Of a stretch of DNA of 64,000 bases, positions 45,070 to 54,194 are shown in pieces (positions within the stretch are counted from its first letter, which is position 1; each line of letters starts with the position of its first letter). The position numbers and the translations under genes are program-made. This DNA comes from Phycisphaerae bacterium. GTDB taxonomy: Bacteria > Planctomycetota > Phycisphaerae > UBA1845 > JAFGLZ01. Location of the stretch: assembly GCA_016927755.1 (NCBI GenBank), contig JAFGLZ010000236.1:19007-83006 (forward strand), read 5' to 3'. The notes beneath the pieces were generated by a model that worked only from the letters and a program-made list of their open reading frames with translations, was not told the DNA's origin and ran no database searches.

Positions 45070-45675
45070 CTATGGGTTGACCTGCTTCTTCTGGACTTCG
45101 ACCTTCTGCTCGACCTGCGTCTTGACGACCATTCCCGGACGAATGCCCTTCTGTTCGAGTGCTTGTTTGATGTCGTCGACGACACGTTCGGCATAGAGCT
45201 TCGCGGCCCGGGTAACGTTGCCGGCCGACGAGGCGCGGACTTCGGTGTTGTACGTCAAGACGATCTTACCCGTCTCGACGTTGACGATGCGGACCCAGCC
45301 GTTGACGTCGTAGTTGTCGTTCTCCTTGTCAGTGGGGTTGTTGTCGACGATCTGGTGCAGGACGACGCCGTCGATGCCGAGCCCCTTGCCCTTCGTGGCA
45401 ATGGTACGCTCGTCGACGTAGCCCGTCGACGTAAAGGCCGCGTCCAACAGTTCCTGAAGATGCCCCCGTTCCAGCACCGAGAAGCCGACGGAGACGAACT
45501 CGTTGGTGAAGAACTCCGACTCCGGCCTGGCCTTGCCCGCTCGATCCGCCAGGTTGACCACGGCAACGCGGCTGATGGCGGCGACTTCGGGCGTGATGTG
45601 CACCCGTTTAGGGGCACAGCCCACCAACAGCGGAAACACGCCGACGACGACCAGGACTCGCCAAATCAGGGACAT
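45070..45675 (-). CDS. CsgG-like lipoprotein, short
   Basis: A 201-aa lipoprotein. ATG 45675 has GGGAGG 8 nt upstream; the longer reading upstream lacks this. Signal MSLIWRVLVVVGVFPLLVGC gives the lipobox LLVGC. The body has RVAVVNLADRAGKARPESEFFTNEFVSVGFSVLERGHLQELLDAA and VVLHQIVDNN, the CsgG-family pattern of a small alpha/beta domain that precedes a conserved ERxxL helix. It ends in a Val/Gln-rich tail. First gene of the pair with 43945-45015. Confidence 0.75.
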   Translation of the reverse strand: MSLIWRVLVVVGVFPLLVGCAPKRVHITPEVAAISRVAVVNLADRAGKARPESEFFTNEFVSVGFSVLERGHLQELLDAAFTSTGYVDERTIATKGKGLGIDGVVLHQIVDNNPTDKENDNYDVNGWVRIVNVETGKIVLTYNTEVRASSAGNVTRAAKLYAERVVDDIKQALEQKGIRPGMVVKTQVEQKVEVQKKQVNP

Positions 45676-45970
45676 ATCTCGGACCTCCCGGTTCCTGACT
45701 CCCAAGAAGTGCAGCTCGACTACAGGGCTCAGCGTCCAAAGGGTGCTTCTGTGCGCCGATCCGGAGCACCCACGGCAACTCTGCAATGAAGACGCCACTC
45801 AGAGTCCCAAATGATTTGCCTTCCAATCGAGCATTCAAACCGCTCTCGCTCCTGTTTGCAAGGATTACATTCCGACTCCCTGGCGGAACCGGCGTTGACA
45901 AACTTGGCCCAAGTCGACCAGCATGATGACGTCGGCCGCCCTGGCGGTCGGCGGCGGCAAGGAGATGCCC

Positions 45971-47053
45971 GTGAGCGGACTGCTCTACCGTGAGGACATC
46001 GAGGAGGTCCGTCGGCGTTTGACGACCTGGTGGAACAACGGAGACATCGGTCGGCCGGCGATGCAGATCACTGTCAAGCGCGGCGAACTACGAAAGTGCG
46101 ACCTGTCGCCGATGCCGGAACCGGAGGGCTGGCTGACGCACTACTCCACCAGCAACTTCGAATATCGGGTTAATTCGCAGGCCCGATCCTTCCTGGATCA
46201 TGACCGGCTCGCGGAGCACGTTCCGGACACGTCGGCGGACCTTGCGCCGAATTGCCTGGCGCTCTATCTGGGCTGCCGCGGCGTGGAAATGCCCGGGACG
46301 GTCTGGTGCGAGCCGTGCATCGATCGTCCGGAGGAGGCGGTGTTCGAGTATGACGCGGACAACTTCTACTGGGACTTCACGCTCCGACTAACCCGCGGAC
46401 TCCTCGACTTGGGTCAGGGGAGGTTCCTGGTGAGCTTCCCGGATCTCATCGAGGGTCTGGACACGCTCGCCGCGATGTACGGCGCCGAGAGACTCCTCCT
46501 CGAGCTGATCGACCGGCCGGACTGGATCCGCGCCTGCCTGAGACAGATCACCGATCGCTACTTCCACTACTATGACATCCTATACGACATGATCCGCGAC
46601 GAGGTCGGCGGATCCTCTTTCTGGGCCTGGGCCCCCGGTCGGATGACGAAGCTCCAGTGCGACTTCTCGGCGATGATCTCCTCGGAAATGTTCGGCGAGT
46701 TCATGGTGCCCGTGCTGCGGGAAATGACCGAGCGTGTATCCTACAGCATGTATCATTGGGACGGCCCCGGAGCCATCAAGCACCTTGACCACTTGCTGGG
46801 GTTGCCGAAACTGGACATGATCCAGTGGACGCCGGGCGCCGGCCAGCCCCCGCCTGACCATGAGCGATGGTGGCCGCTGTATCACCGCATCATCGCGGCG
46901 GGAAAGAAGGTGTATTGTACGAGCTGCGCTGGGGAGGAAAGCCTCAAGGCGATGCGGACGGAGTTCGGCCCTGGGCTAAGGCATTTCTTGATCGCAATGT
47001 CAGCGGAATCGCCTCGACAAGCCGATAACATCCTGGAGATCGCCCGGGGCTAG
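45971..47053 (+). CDS. uroporphyrinogen-decarboxylase-fold protein
   Basis: A protein of about 360 aa with the UroD (beta/alpha)8 fold, as used by heme-synthesis UroD and by corrinoid-dependent methyltransferases: LYREDIEEVRRRLTTWW at the N-terminus, GRFLVSFPDLIEGLDTLAAMYGAERLLLELID, DEVGGSSFWAWAPGRMTKLQCDFSAMIS, YSMYHWDGPGAIKHLDHLLGLPKLDMIQW, CTSCAGEESLKAM. The start is debated: AAGGAG abuts an ATG at 45965 but is 6 nt before GTG 45971, so GTG is favoured. No corrinoid protein gene adjoins it. Substrate unknown. Confidence 0.8.
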   Translation: MSGLLYREDIEEVRRRLTTWWNNGDIGRPAMQITVKRGELRKCDLSPMPEPEGWLTHYSTSNFEYRVNSQARSFLDHDRLAEHVPDTSADLAPNCLALYLGCRGVEMPGTVWCEPCIDRPEEAVFEYDADNFYWDFTLRLTRGLLDLGQGRFLVSFPDLIEGLDTLAAMYGAERLLLELIDRPDWIRACLRQITDRYFHYYDILYDMIRDEVGGSSFWAWAPGRMTKLQCDFSAMISSEMFGEFMVPVLREMTERVSYSMYHWDGPGAIKHLDHLLGLPKLDMIQWTPGAGQPPPDHERWWPLYHRIIAAGKKVYCTSCAGEESLKAMRTEFGPGLRHFLIAMSAESPRQADNILEIARG

Positions 47054-47214
47054 GTGTCCCTCACACGGCGGCGATCGGGTGTCGGTTTCGGGAGGCGTTC
47101 GTGGCGAATTGAGGCGAGTTCGGACCGGCCGAAAGGACCGGAAGTCGGACTTGACATGGCCGCCGTGTATTCCTTGAATTGATCTGTCGGGCCGGCGATT
47201 CAGGGGTGCCGTGG

Positions 47215-48132
47215 ATGACCGAGACGTTAGGGGTGATCGTCGTGCTCAGCGTCATGTCTCACGGCGGCGCCGCGACTGGGCCGTCGACGAGCGAGGCGAT
47301 CGTCGGTCAAGGGCTGGCGTCGGACTGGGGTGCGTTTCCCGCTGGGTGGTTTACCGAGCGGATAGCGGTACAGTGGGAGAACGTTCCGGCCGTGCAAGCC
47401 ATCACGGATCTGGCTACTCGGTTCAATCAACCGATGTGGACATCCGAGGCGGCTCGTCGGCGGATCGAGGAGAGCCGAGTCCATCTAACAGCAAGGCACC
47501 TGACGGGCTATCAAGCGCTGTCGGCCCTGTGCCGGATCGTCCGACTCGACTGGGCGATGGCGGATCGCGTCGTCGTCCTGACAACCCCCCAGGAGACGCC
47601 GTCCTTGTGGCGGGCGGGCGTGAGGGGCTTACGGAGACTCGCTCTGAGGCAACGGCCGGATTGGGGACAAGCGCGCGTCGAGACTCGTACCGCGAGTCTC
47701 GACATCGTGGACGCCACCGTCTCAGCGGCGGGCGCGAAGTTGTCCGAAGCCTACGGGTTGAATCTGTGGGTCTCCGATGAGGTGCGAGCGAGTCAAGCAC
47801 TTCTGACCATCGAGGGTTCTAGCGTTGATGTCTCGGAAGCGATCCAGAAGCTGGCAGAGCAGTGCAAGGCATGCGTGCTGGAACAAGAGGGAGTCTTCTG
47901 GGTCGGATCGAGGGATGGAAGCGATGTGGCCGGTGGGCAACAGGTGGCCCTGGCAACGTCCCAGGCGGCACCGGGGGCAATGCCCTCTGAGAGTCACTCG
48001 TGGGTGACTATTGAGGGTGGAGCCGTGACGGTTGATGGCTTCGCGGATGATATCGAGGCCGTCCGGCGATGGCGGTCTCGGCACCGGTCGAACGGAGGCG
48101 GGAATCCGTCGCGGAAGGTTGAGGCACACTAA
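47215..48132 (+). CDS. STN/secretin-N-like domain protein, secreted
   Basis: A 305-aa protein. ATG 47215 follows AGGGG and begins a signal-like segment (MTETLGVIVVLSVMSHGGAA). Residues about 50-130 read RIAVQWENVPAVQAITDLATRFNQPMW...TARHLTGYQALSALCRIVRLDW, the Secretin/TonB short N-terminal (STN) pattern. A second similar module follows around SLDIVDATVSAAGAKLSEAYGLNLWVSDEV to EAIQKLAEQCKACVL. The C-terminus is a plain tail. No secretin or TonB receptor body is attached. Probably an envelope-associated helper; function unknown. Confidence 0.65.
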   Translation: MTETLGVIVVLSVMSHGGAATGPSTSEAIVGQGLASDWGAFPAGWFTERIAVQWENVPAVQAITDLATRFNQPMWTSEAARRRIEESRVHLTARHLTGYQALSALCRIVRLDWAMADRVVVLTTPQETPSLWRAGVRGLRRLALRQRPDWGQARVETRTASLDIVDATVSAAGAKLSEAYGLNLWVSDEVRASQALLTIEGSSVDVSEAIQKLAEQCKACVLEQEGVFWVGSRDGSDVAGGQQVALATSQAAPGAMPSESHSWVTIEGGAVTVDGFADDIEAVRRWRSRHRSNGGGNPSRKVEAH

Positions 48133-48266
48133 CTTGTGTTTTGGATGGAACTTAGGCCCCTTGGCCAAGGGGGAGCGCAAAGGGCAAAAACCCCTTGACC
48201 AAGACCTTGTACGGATTAAACTTAAGAACAGGCAGGCATAAAGCCCTCTAGAGGAGCGTCTAAAAG

Positions 48267-48761
48267 ATGGCAGAGTCAGACTTCGAGCAGATGGAGCTGG
48301 CGACCCCTACGGGACTTGCGGACTTCGTGCCGGCAGTCTTCGCCGAGAGCTTGGAGCAAGCGGAACGATTGGGTAAGCTATTGGAGGCGCGCCGTATCCC
48401 CGCGTTGATCGAGGCGCAAGACGCCGAGTCATGCGGGACCGTCACGTCGCCCAGCGGCATTCCCGTGCTGGTTCCCGCGGAAGCCTTCGACGAAGCGACC
48501 GAGTTCCTGGCGGCTATCGAGGACGACGAAGGGGACGAGTACGAGGATCTGGTGGACGATGGAGACTCGGAGGCCGAAGACGAGGAGGAAGAGGAGGAGG
48601 AGTTCGCCGACGAGGATGACGATCTCGATGACGAACTCGACGACGACCTCGACGATGACCTCGACGATGACTACGACGATGACGACGAAGAGTTCGAGGA
48701 CGAAGAGGACGAGGACGAAGAAGACGAGGACGAAGCCGAGTTCGATGACGAAGACCTTTAG
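48267..48761 (+). CDS. DUF2007-like protein with long Asp/Glu-rich tail
   Basis: A 164-aa protein, start ATG 48267. The N-terminal about 80 residues (PAVFAESLEQAERLGKLLEARRIPALIEA, IPVLVPAEAFDEATEFLAAIE) follow the putative signal-transducing DUF2007 pattern. The C-terminal half is almost entirely Asp and Glu, encoded by imperfect GAC/GAT/GAG runs at about 48580-48750, so the tail is low-complexity and may vary in length. It is 66 nt upstream of the arginine-rich gene. Function unknown; the acidic tail may bind basic proteins or cations. Confidence 0.7.
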   Translation: MAESDFEQMELATPTGLADFVPAVFAESLEQAERLGKLLEARRIPALIEAQDAESCGTVTSPSGIPVLVPAEAFDEATEFLAAIEDDEGDEYEDLVDDGDSEAEDEEEEEEEFADEDDDLDDELDDDLDDDLDDDYDDDDEEFEDEEDEDEEDEDEAEFDDEDL

Positions 48762-48827
48762 TCGCGACTTGGACGTGCGCCGGAACTAGCACGGCGAAGA
48801 CAGGCGCGATCAGCATTCGAGGGTTGG

Positions 48828-49214
48828 ATGGACGAGGACTATACAGGTCCTGAGCGACGCAAGGAAAGTGACCGTCGCTCGGATATTGATCGGCGGAATT
48901 CCATCGTCGATCGCCGCAGCGGGTTGGAAAGACGACGAGGTCCGGGACGCCGGCGAAGTGATCAGAGACGCAGCGCCGAAGAAGGCGAGATGAGCCAGGA
49001 GCAGCTCGAGTTCATCCTGGCCGTCGACACGTACAAGCGCGTCAACAACCGGCCCTTCCCGACCTGGACCGAGGTTCTCGAGGTGGTCAAACACCTGGGG
49101 TACCGGAAGGTGGCCCCGGTTGCGGACCATATTGACAAGGTGGAGGACTCCGGGGATACCACGCCGTCCGGGGGGTATCCGCCGCTGGACGATGAGGACC
49201 CGGACAACACGTAA
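48828..49214 (+). CDS. small protein with Arg-rich ERR/DRR repeats
   Basis: A 128-aa protein; ATG 48828 follows GAGGG at short spacing. The first 50 residues are repeated (E/D)RR units with a period of about 6-7 (PERRKESDRRSDIDRRN, SGLERRRGPGRRRSDQRR), strongly basic with acidic pairs. The second half has EFILAVDTYKRVNNRPFPTWTEVLEVVKHLGYRKV, a compact conserved helical domain. It follows the acidic-tailed gene. No function is known; nucleic-acid or protein binding is inferred from charge. Confidence 0.7.
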   Translation: MDEDYTGPERRKESDRRSDIDRRNSIVDRRSGLERRRGPGRRRSDQRRSAEEGEMSQEQLEFILAVDTYKRVNNRPFPTWTEVLEVVKHLGYRKVAPVADHIDKVEDSGDTTPSGGYPPLDDEDPDNT

Positions 49215-49247
49215 ACGTCTGGGGCGCCGCGAGCCGATACGAGAGAT

Positions 49248-49910
49248 ATGAGTTCGCACGAACAAGCCGTTTTTCTGCTCCGGCTCGTGATCAACGTGGC
49301 CCCGGTCGCGGTCTATTTTCTCGCTTTGGGGCTGGTGAACACTCAGGCCAGGCCCCGGCTGGTCAGCGGGCGGAGCGACTTCATCGCCCTGACGCTGGTG
49401 TTCGTTCCCGTGCTGGTCTGGCCGGTGCCGCTGCTCATCAAGTATCAGCTCTGGTGGGTGGTGGTGGCCGCCCTGTGTCTGGGCGGCGCCGTCTTCTGGT
49501 GGCTCCTTCCGCAGCGCCTCAGCAACTGGGTTGTCTACAACATCACCGAGCGGCGATGCCGACGGATGCTCAGCGAAGCCCTGGCGCGGATGGGTCTGGC
49601 CGCGACGGAAGACGAGCAAGGACTGACCGTCACGTCCGCGAACCTACGGATCGACCTGGCCGGGTTCGGACTCCTGAACAACGTCACGCTCTACTTCTCG
49701 CCTCTACACGGCAAGCATCTTGATGCGGCGCGTCTCCATCGACTGCGGGCGGAGCTCGACGACCGGCTCAACACCGTTTCGTTGCTGCCCTCCCCCACCG
49801 GTGCGTGCCTGGTCATGCTGGGCGTTGGGTTGCTGATCGTCCCCCTGTGGATGATGTCCCAGCACATGAACGCCATCGTCGAAATCTTCACCCGGTTGCT
49901 GTCGGCGTAG
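49248..49910 (+). CDS. predicted inner-membrane protein
   Basis: A 220-aa protein with about four transmembrane helices: AVFLLRLVINVAPVAVYFLAL, FIALTLVFVPVLVWPVPLLI, WVVVAALCLGGAVFWWLL and, after a soluble middle domain, CLVMLGVGLLIVPLWMMSQ. The middle (residues about 100-175) contains ITERRCRRMLSEALARMG and LRIDLAGFGLLNNVTLYFSP. No family is recognised. It is 33 nt after the Arg-rich gene, so probably co-transcribed with it. Confidence 0.7.
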   Translation: MSSHEQAVFLLRLVINVAPVAVYFLALGLVNTQARPRLVSGRSDFIALTLVFVPVLVWPVPLLIKYQLWWVVVAALCLGGAVFWWLLPQRLSNWVVYNITERRCRRMLSEALARMGLAATEDEQGLTVTSANLRIDLAGFGLLNNVTLYFSPLHGKHLDAARLHRLRAELDDRLNTVSLLPSPTGACLVMLGVGLLIVPLWMMSQHMNAIVEIFTRLLSA

Positions 49911-50033
49911 CTTCCGCGCCGAAGTCGACGACCGCGCCCTTCATCAAGTCACGGATAATCAACCGTCCGAGAGATACCGCCCTGCATCCTGCACGGGATG
50001 CTGAGGCAAGGCATGGGTGTGTCGAGGCGAGCG

Positions 50034-51125
50034 TTAGTAGCCCGGCGGCGGCGTGGTCGTCAGTCTGCCGAGACTGATCCGCGTACAGTACGCCACGTAT
50101 CCCTTGGCCAACGACTGAGCGTAAGCGTTCGAGGCCTTCCCGAGCGCGTATTCGCAATTGAAGACCGGCACGCCCGCGTTGAGGTACCGGTCGAGGTAGC
50201 TGATGTAGTCCGCCGTCAGAGAAGCATCACTCGCCAGATCGTGCCCGCCCGGGTCGTTCCAGTCATCCGAGGCCTCCCCATCGAACCACACCGCCTCTTG
50301 GGCGATTCCATCGATTGACGCGAGCAACTCCGGGCGCCCGTCGATCAGCGCGGCAGCGTTCTGCTGGATGACGAGGAACCCGGGATAGCGCTGCCTGGCG
50401 TACTCGCGGATTTCCGAAATGAATTTGATCATCTCCGCGGCGGGATCGAGGCCCGCCTTCTTGGCCGCGGCCGCGACGTCGTCGTCCTCGTAGCCCTCGA
50501 CCCAGTCCAGGTAGACGCCATCGAAGCCGTCCCGGATGACCTCGTCCAGGATGCTCGCATAGTCGCCATGGGGCGCGCTATCCTGGTTGTTTCCGTAGAT
50601 GACGAGGTCCTTCCAGGCAGGCTGCCAGTAGGCCACCGGATAATCGCCGGCCCACCCGTCCGGGTCCTGGACCAGAATGTAGCTCGGCCAATCGGCGGGC
50701 CGGGCTTGGCCGCTGGTCCAGCTCGTCGACCATTTCCAGTACCACCGCCAGTCCTCCGCCTCGCCGATGTTGATGTAGGCGATCACGCGCTTGCGATAGA
50801 CGCCGTCGCTACCGGCGCCGGCCTTGAGCCGGGTCGTCATCGCCTTCGTGCCGAAATCGCGTGTCCCAGAGGACGACCAATCGGTTCGTGTGGGCTCCAG
50901 CACCAGCAGGTCGTAGCGGGATGCTGCAAGGGCATCGACGGCCCCAGGGGCATCCAGGCCTTGGATCTGGTACGCCCAGAACTTGACCTTGCCGAGTGGA
51001 AGCGGCTCGGCGGTAGCGGGAGTGTTCGCATCCTGCTGCTGCTTGGACGGGATGCAGCCGCCCGTCGTGGCGAGGACAAGCGTGAAGACGATCATCGCGC
51101 GAGGAGAGCGAGTTCGCGTGACCAT
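50034..51125 (-). CDS. TM1410/GH114-like endo-alpha-1,4-polygalactosaminidase family lipoprotein
   Basis: A 363-aa lipoprotein (lipobox TTGGC near residue 20). ATG 51125 has GAGG upstream. The barrel resembles the TM1410/GH114 family: VKFWAYQIQGLDAPGAVDALAASRYDLLVLEPTR, KRVIAYINIGEAEDWRWYW, DWPSYILVQDPDGWAGDYPVAYWQPAWKDL, the acidic DGFDGVYLDWVEGYEDDDV and FLVIQQNAAALID. The Asp/Glu in YLDWVEGY are candidate catalytic residues. It is 63 nt after the DUF4838 gene on the same strand, so both may serve one glycan system. Substrate unproven. Confidence 0.85.
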   Translation of the reverse strand: MVTRTRSPRAMIVFTLVLATTGGCIPSKQQQDANTPATAEPLPLGKVKFWAYQIQGLDAPGAVDALAASRYDLLVLEPTRTDWSSSGTRDFGTKAMTTRLKAGAGSDGVYRKRVIAYINIGEAEDWRWYWKWSTSWTSGQARPADWPSYILVQDPDGWAGDYPVAYWQPAWKDLVIYGNNQDSAPHGDYASILDEVIRDGFDGVYLDWVEGYEDDDVAAAAKKAGLDPAAEMIKFISEIREYARQRYPGFLVIQQNAAALIDGRPELLASIDGIAQEAVWFDGEASDDWNDPGGHDLASDASLTADYISYLDRYLNAGVPVFNCEYALGKASNAYAQSLAKGYVAYCTRISLGRLTTTPPPGY

Positions 51126-51188
51126 GCCGCACCTCAGAGGCTGCGCCCGCCGTGATTATACCTCGGGCGGATCAGCCACGACCATCCA

Positions 51189-53459
51189 CTACTCGCGAAC
51201 GAGGTAGATGCGGTCCACGTAGACGGCCTCGACGGACTCGGCATTTCCGGGCGGGGCCACCCACAAGTACATGCCGGACTTGAGGACATGCGGACCCAGG
51301 TCGTAGTCGCGGTACTCTCCCGCGGGAGCCTCGGCCAAGGGGATCGCCTTGCTCGCCACGCCTCGCCGGCCCTCTTGGTCGTAGAGGCCCAGCGAGAAAG
51401 CGGTGCCCGTCTTGCTTTTCGGCTGACACTTCACAACGACGTAGCATCGCCAGGTCGCCCCGAGATCAGCGAGATCCGAAGGCACTTCCCATTGGGTCGC
51501 CCATTGCGTGTGCCCGCCGGGCATGCACGCGGCCCTGCCGTCCGATGCCTGGGGATCCTCCACGAGACGGACCCAGTTTCCCTGCCCGTGCAGCGTGAAC
51601 CGGTTGTCCTGGACGTCGAGCCACCGATCGGGGCTCAGGGCCTTGCAGCGTTCGGGCGGAGGCGCCGGCGCCCGAAAGAGGGATTCGAGGTAGCTCTGGT
51701 AGTCGTCGAAGGGCCTGCCTTCTCGATACTGTCCGACGTCGAGCTCGCGAGCCAGCCGGATGAACGCCTCGCGAGCCTGGATCGGGTCGAGTCGCCATGG
51801 CATGGATGTGGTCGTCAGTCGGGCCCGCGTCTCGAGCGAGGCGTACCGCAGGAGCTTGGCCAGATCGAGCGGCAGCCGTTCGCGGCGGACCCGGCCAGTC
51901 AGGACGGGGTCGGCGGCGACGGCCTTGGCCGCCCGATCGAACAGCGCCGAGGCGTGGACGAGATCGTCGAGGGTCAGGAACGACAGGTCTTCATTGTAAC
52001 AGCGGAGCTGTTTCCCGCGTTTCTCGAACGCACCATGCAGCAGCGTGAGGTACTCGCCGAGCGGCGTTCCGGCCGGTCCGTAGTAGCCGGTCAGAAACTC
52101 TCGAATCAGGCCCTCCTGATCGCGCGAGGGGTCCCACATGAGTCGCGACAAGACCCAGGCGCGAAGCCGGACGAAGTCGCCGATGCCGCAGCCATTGTCG
52201 CCCTGCTCGAAGACGCTGACGGCCCCGTGCTTGACGAAGTACCTCAGGTCGTCAGCCAGGGACCGCATGTTCGGATGCGGCAGGATGTAATTGCGAAAGT
52301 TCGTGACGTAGTTCCAGATGGCCAGGTTCGGTGAGATCCTGCTCCATCCGTTGATGTCGTTTCGGAACGTGGCGTTGGCCTCGCTGTCCAGCGGGTGGCC
52401 GAAGTCGCACTCGATCGAGCAGAGCCGGATTACGACGTTCCGCCGTGGCCTGACCTTGCTCGGCGGCTTGCGCGTGTACTGGTAGGCGAGGGTCTGGACG
52501 AGGAAGTCGGGGAACGCCTTCTCGACGTCGGCGGCGATGGCGTTGACGAATCGGATGAGGGGCCCGGCGGGCGAGCCCTCTTCCTGTTCGACCGCTTTGC
52601 ACTTGGCGCACTGACACTGGCCGTGCCAGTCGTTCTGGCTGATGTCGATGATGCCGGCCTGCGGCGACTTCCTGATCCAATCCAGCGCGGCGGCGGTGAG
52701 GGCCATGCGCATCTCGTCGTTCGTCAGGCAGAGCTGGGCCCCCTCATGGACGCGTTTGCCGTTGATCTCGCTGTACCACTCGGAGTGATCCTTGAAGTAC
52801 TTCTCCGGCGGCAGCAGCATGTAAAAGGTGTGGCACCATCCCAGGATGGTGTAGTGCCCGCCATGGCTGGGAGGGATCTGCTCGAAATGGCCGTTGCACT
52901 TGAGGCGGGCCGCGAAGATCGGGTAATGCGTGACGTCCCGGTAGAACGCCTCTCGGTACCGCAGCTTCGGCGTGTAGGTCACGTTCAATTCCGGCATCGT
53001 CAGGTCGGGCTTCTTGGGGATGGTGCTCTCGGTGGACGTCCACCATCGGCATCCGACGACGTCCTCGAGGAAGGTGTAGGCGGCGTAGAGGGCGCCTCGG
53101 GGTCGCCCGCCGGCCAGGACCAGGTGCTTGCCGGAGGTCTTGAGGACGATGCCGTCCTGTCCGAGGGCCGTCCAGTCAACGCCCGGGCACAGCCGCTTGG
53201 CCTCCGCCGACGCACCGACGAGGATCCGCGGGGCGTCTCCCGCCACGTCGGACTCCGTCCGGATGGGAAGCTTGGCGCCGGTGACCTTCTCGATGAAGCC
53301 TTGCAGCTCGCTCGCGGCGGTCTTCTCCGACTCGATGGCATCCGGACCCACGGCGATGACGTAGGCGCTCTTTCCGTCCTTGGTCAGGGCCATGCCCGAG
53401 GCGTCCGCGCCGGCGCAACTGAGTAGGACAAGCGAGGCGATGGCGTTCAGGTAGATCAT
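51189..53459 (-). CDS. secreted DUF4838 protein (glycosidase-like)
   Basis: A 756-aa exported protein. AGGAG lies 7 nt before ATG 53459. Signal: MIYLNAIASLVLLSCAGADA. Residues about 25-145 match the alpha-glucuronidase/GH20 N-terminal-like domain (TAASELQGFIEKVTGAKLPIR, RPRGALYAAYTFLEDVVGCRWW). A DUF4838 barrel follows (LGWCHTFYMLLPPEKYFKDHSEWYSEINGKR, CLTNDEMRMALTAAALDWI, DISQNDWHGQCQCAKCKAVE, LIRFVNAIAADVEKAFPDFL). A C-terminal beta domain is near 640-756. It has the CxCxxC pattern (CQCAKC) of this family, not haem. Probable uronic-acid- or amino-sugar-glycan hydrolase; family chemistry unproven. Confidence 0.85.
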   Translation of the reverse strand: MIYLNAIASLVLLSCAGADASGMALTKDGKSAYVIAVGPDAIESEKTAASELQGFIEKVTGAKLPIRTESDVAGDAPRILVGASAEAKRLCPGVDWTALGQDGIVLKTSGKHLVLAGGRPRGALYAAYTFLEDVVGCRWWTSTESTIPKKPDLTMPELNVTYTPKLRYREAFYRDVTHYPIFAARLKCNGHFEQIPPSHGGHYTILGWCHTFYMLLPPEKYFKDHSEWYSEINGKRVHEGAQLCLTNDEMRMALTAAALDWIRKSPQAGIIDISQNDWHGQCQCAKCKAVEQEEGSPAGPLIRFVNAIAADVEKAFPDFLVQTLAYQYTRKPPSKVRPRRNVVIRLCSIECDFGHPLDSEANATFRNDINGWSRISPNLAIWNYVTNFRNYILPHPNMRSLADDLRYFVKHGAVSVFEQGDNGCGIGDFVRLRAWVLSRLMWDPSRDQEGLIREFLTGYYGPAGTPLGEYLTLLHGAFEKRGKQLRCYNEDLSFLTLDDLVHASALFDRAAKAVAADPVLTGRVRRERLPLDLAKLLRYASLETRARLTTTSMPWRLDPIQAREAFIRLARELDVGQYREGRPFDDYQSYLESLFRAPAPPPERCKALSPDRWLDVQDNRFTLHGQGNWVRLVEDPQASDGRAACMPGGHTQWATQWEVPSDLADLGATWRCYVVVKCQPKSKTGTAFSLGLYDQEGRRGVASKAIPLAEAPAGEYRDYDLGPHVLKSGMYLWVAPPGNAESVEAVYVDRIYLVRE

Positions 53460-53576
53460 GTAATCGCTCCTGGGTTGGGGGTATCCTGCATTCCGCGGGA
53501 ATTCCCGCGAAGGATTCTACCGGAAAGGCCTGTACTTGACAGTAGTAACCGGAGACAGGACCGACTGAGGGGCCTG

Positions 53577-54194
53577 ATGGACGTCGGAGACGAAAAGGAC
53601 CTTGTCCGCAAGCTCGTCGAGCGGGATTGCGGCGCGTGGGAGGCCTTCTGCGGCACGTATGCGCCGCTGTTGCTGGGTTTGGTCCGTCGTTCGTTCGGCT
53701 GCCGCCCTGAGCAAGCGGAGGACATCGTCCAGATGACGTTCATCCGATGCGTCAGATCGATTCACAGCTATGACGCGGATCGTGGGCGGTTGTTCCCATG
53801 GCTCCGATCGGTGGCGCGAAACGAGGCGCGCACCTATATGGGCAAAGACGGCGCTTGCGCCGGCGGCCTCGGGGCGGGGACTGTCCCTATCGAGATGGCC
53901 GATCAGGTTCTGCGATCGATCGACACCGCGGCTCTACCCGAGGAGGCGCTCGCGAGACAGGACGTTCAGGATGCGGTCCGCGAGACGCTCGGCGAGATCA
54001 GCCTTCGGCACTGCGACGTGCTCTTGGCGAAGTACGTTCGAGGACACACCGTCGCGGTGATCGCGGAACGACTCGGTCTCGGCGAGAAGGCGACCGAGTC
54101 GCTTCTGTCGAGGGCCAGATCCTCGTTCCGGGAGCGGTTCGCTCGGAAGCTTGCGCCAGAGGAGTCTCGACGGCTGAGATGCCATGATGGATGA
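53577..54194 (+). CDS. ECF-family RNA polymerase sigma factor
   Basis: A 205-aa sigma-70 family ECF protein. ATG 53577 follows GAGGGG at 5 nt. Region 2 is seen in DLVRKLVERDCGAWEAFCGTYAPLLLGLVRR, then EDIVQMTFIRCVRSIHSYDADRGRLFPWLRSVARNEART; region 4 in TLGEISLRHCDVLLAKYVRGHTVAVIAERLGLGEKATESLLSRARSSFRERF. A longer N-terminus is possible but unneeded. Its stop overlaps the start of the FecR gene by 11 bp, so the two are translationally coupled, as for sigma factor and cognate regulator. Confidence 0.9.
   Translation: MDVGDEKDLVRKLVERDCGAWEAFCGTYAPLLLGLVRRSFGCRPEQAEDIVQMTFIRCVRSIHSYDADRGRLFPWLRSVARNEARTYMGKDGACAGGLGAGTVPIEMADQVLRSIDTAALPEEALARQDVQDAVRETLGEISLRHCDVLLAKYVRGHTVAVIAERLGLGEKATESLLSRARSSFRERFARKLAPEESRRLRCHDG

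Noticed and set aside
53535..53560. TTGACA -35-like word upstream of the sigma gene
   Set aside because: No -10 hexamer at the expected spacing, so no promoter is claimed.
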